Source: Corallincola sp.
GTDB taxonomy: Bacteria > Pseudomonadota > Gammaproteobacteria > Enterobacterales > Neiellaceae
Assembly (NCBI GenBank): GCA_017998495.1
Contig: JAGOCY010000065.1
Location: forward strand, 1 to 7,249
DNA: 7,249 bases
Direction of reading: 5' to 3'
The notes beneath the pieces are model-generated. The model searched no databases and was not told the DNA's origin. It worked only from the letters and a program-made list of their open reading frames with translations. Of this stretch, positions 6,736 to 7,249 are shown piece by piece (position 1 is the stretch's first letter; each line of letters opens with the position of its first letter). A program made the translations under genes and the position numbers.

Positions 6736-6737
6736 TA

Positions 6738-7249
6738 ATGGGCTACACCGAACTCCACTGCCTGAGCAATTTCAGCTTCCTGCGCGGCGCCTCTCACCCT
6801 GAAGAGCTGGTGGCGCAGGCCCATGCCCTTGGCTATCAGGGGCTGGCCCTGACCGATGAGTGTTCACTGGCTGGGGTGGTCAAGGCGTGGCAGGCGGCGA
6901 AGGCGCTGCCCGACTTCCGGCTGATCATCGGCACTGAGCTGCGCTTTGACGATGGGGCGCTGGTGGTGGTGCTGGCCCCGGATCGCGAAGGTTACGCCGA
7001 GCTCAGCACCTTGATCACGGCGGCCCGCCGACGGGCCGCCAAGGGCAGTTATCAGGTCGACTGGGGCGAGCTGCAGCAGCTGCGTCAGGCGCTGGTGCTG
7101 TGGCGGCCGCCCGCCGTGGATGGGGCGGTGCTCGAGCGTGGGCTTGCGCTGGCCCGCGCCCTGCCGGGGCGGTTGTGGCTGCTGGCTGGGCGCTCCCTTA
7201 GCGCGGGTGAGCGCCAGCAACAGCAGCAATGGCAGCAGCTGGCCGACCA
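6738..7249 (+). CDS. dnaE2: DnaE2 (ImuC) error-prone DNA polymerase III alpha-like subunit, N-terminal part
   Basis: This is the first 170 codons of a gene that runs off the window; family members are about 1,000-1,080 residues. The start YTELHCLSNFSFLRGASHPEELV (3-25) and ALTDECSLAGVV (37-48) are diagnostic of DnaE2 and lie in its N-terminal PHP domain. In replicative DnaE the corresponding sites carry more histidines (for example TDH); here TDE is seen, as is usual for DnaE2. IIGTEL (63-68) continues the PHP fold. DnaE2 is the catalytic C-family polymerase of the ImuA-ImuB-DnaE2 mutasome. ATG at 6738 fits the conserved N-terminus. No Shine-Dalgarno precedes it at normal spacing, because a LexA box occupies that place. 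An in-frame GTG at 6717 would add seven residues encoded by the operator. A five-glutamine run (160-164) lies near the edge. Confidence 0.93.
   Translation, partial: MGYTELHCLSNFSFLRGASHPEELVAQAHALGYQGLALTDECSLAGVVKAWQAAKALPDFRLIIGTELRFDDGALVVVLAPDREGYAELSTLITAARRRAAKGSYQVDWGELQQLRQALVLWRPPAVDGAVLERGLALARALPGRLWLLAGRSLSAGERQQQQQWQQLAD

Overview
The window looks like chromosomal DNA from a GC-rich gammaproteobacterium. The 5S rRNA is of gammaproteobacterial type, the SOS operators fit the CTGT-N8-ACAG LexA consensus, and the genes include an NhaD-type sodium/proton antiporter and a PlpD-like outer-membrane patatin. NhaD would suit a marine, brackish or alkaline habitat. I cannot name the genus from sequence alone.

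Layout. Positions 1-160 are the tail of an rRNA operon: a complete 5S gene and its intrinsic terminator. A small DUF4442 (hotdog-fold, thioesterase-like) gene follows at 242-709, then the antiporter gene nhaD at 812-2206. The 156-bp gap after nhaD carries a perfect LexA box inside a 38-bp near-palindrome. Next is the two-gene unit imuA (2363-2980) and imuB (2991-4379), encoding the non-catalytic subunits of the ImuA-ImuB-DnaE2 mutagenic translesion machinery. On the opposite strand, converging on imuB with 8 bp between stop codons, is a 755-residue patatin/POTRA/beta-barrel protein (6655 down to 4388). It is divergent from dnaE2 (6738 onward), which has its own LexA box and runs off the right edge.

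How the genes work together. ImuA, ImuB and DnaE2 belong to one SOS-induced damage-tolerance pathway, and both of their transcription units carry perfect LexA operators. What is unusual is that the mutasome is split by an inverted gene for a predicted surface phospholipase, whose start lies 64 bp from the dnaE2 operator. The 5S, DUF4442 and nhaD genes look like ordinary housekeeping neighbours.

I see no CRISPR array, insertion sequence, tRNA or phage gene. I found no clearly new defence or mobile system. The points most worth a second look are the split mutasome, the operator architecture at both LexA sites, and the lysine-free ImuB.
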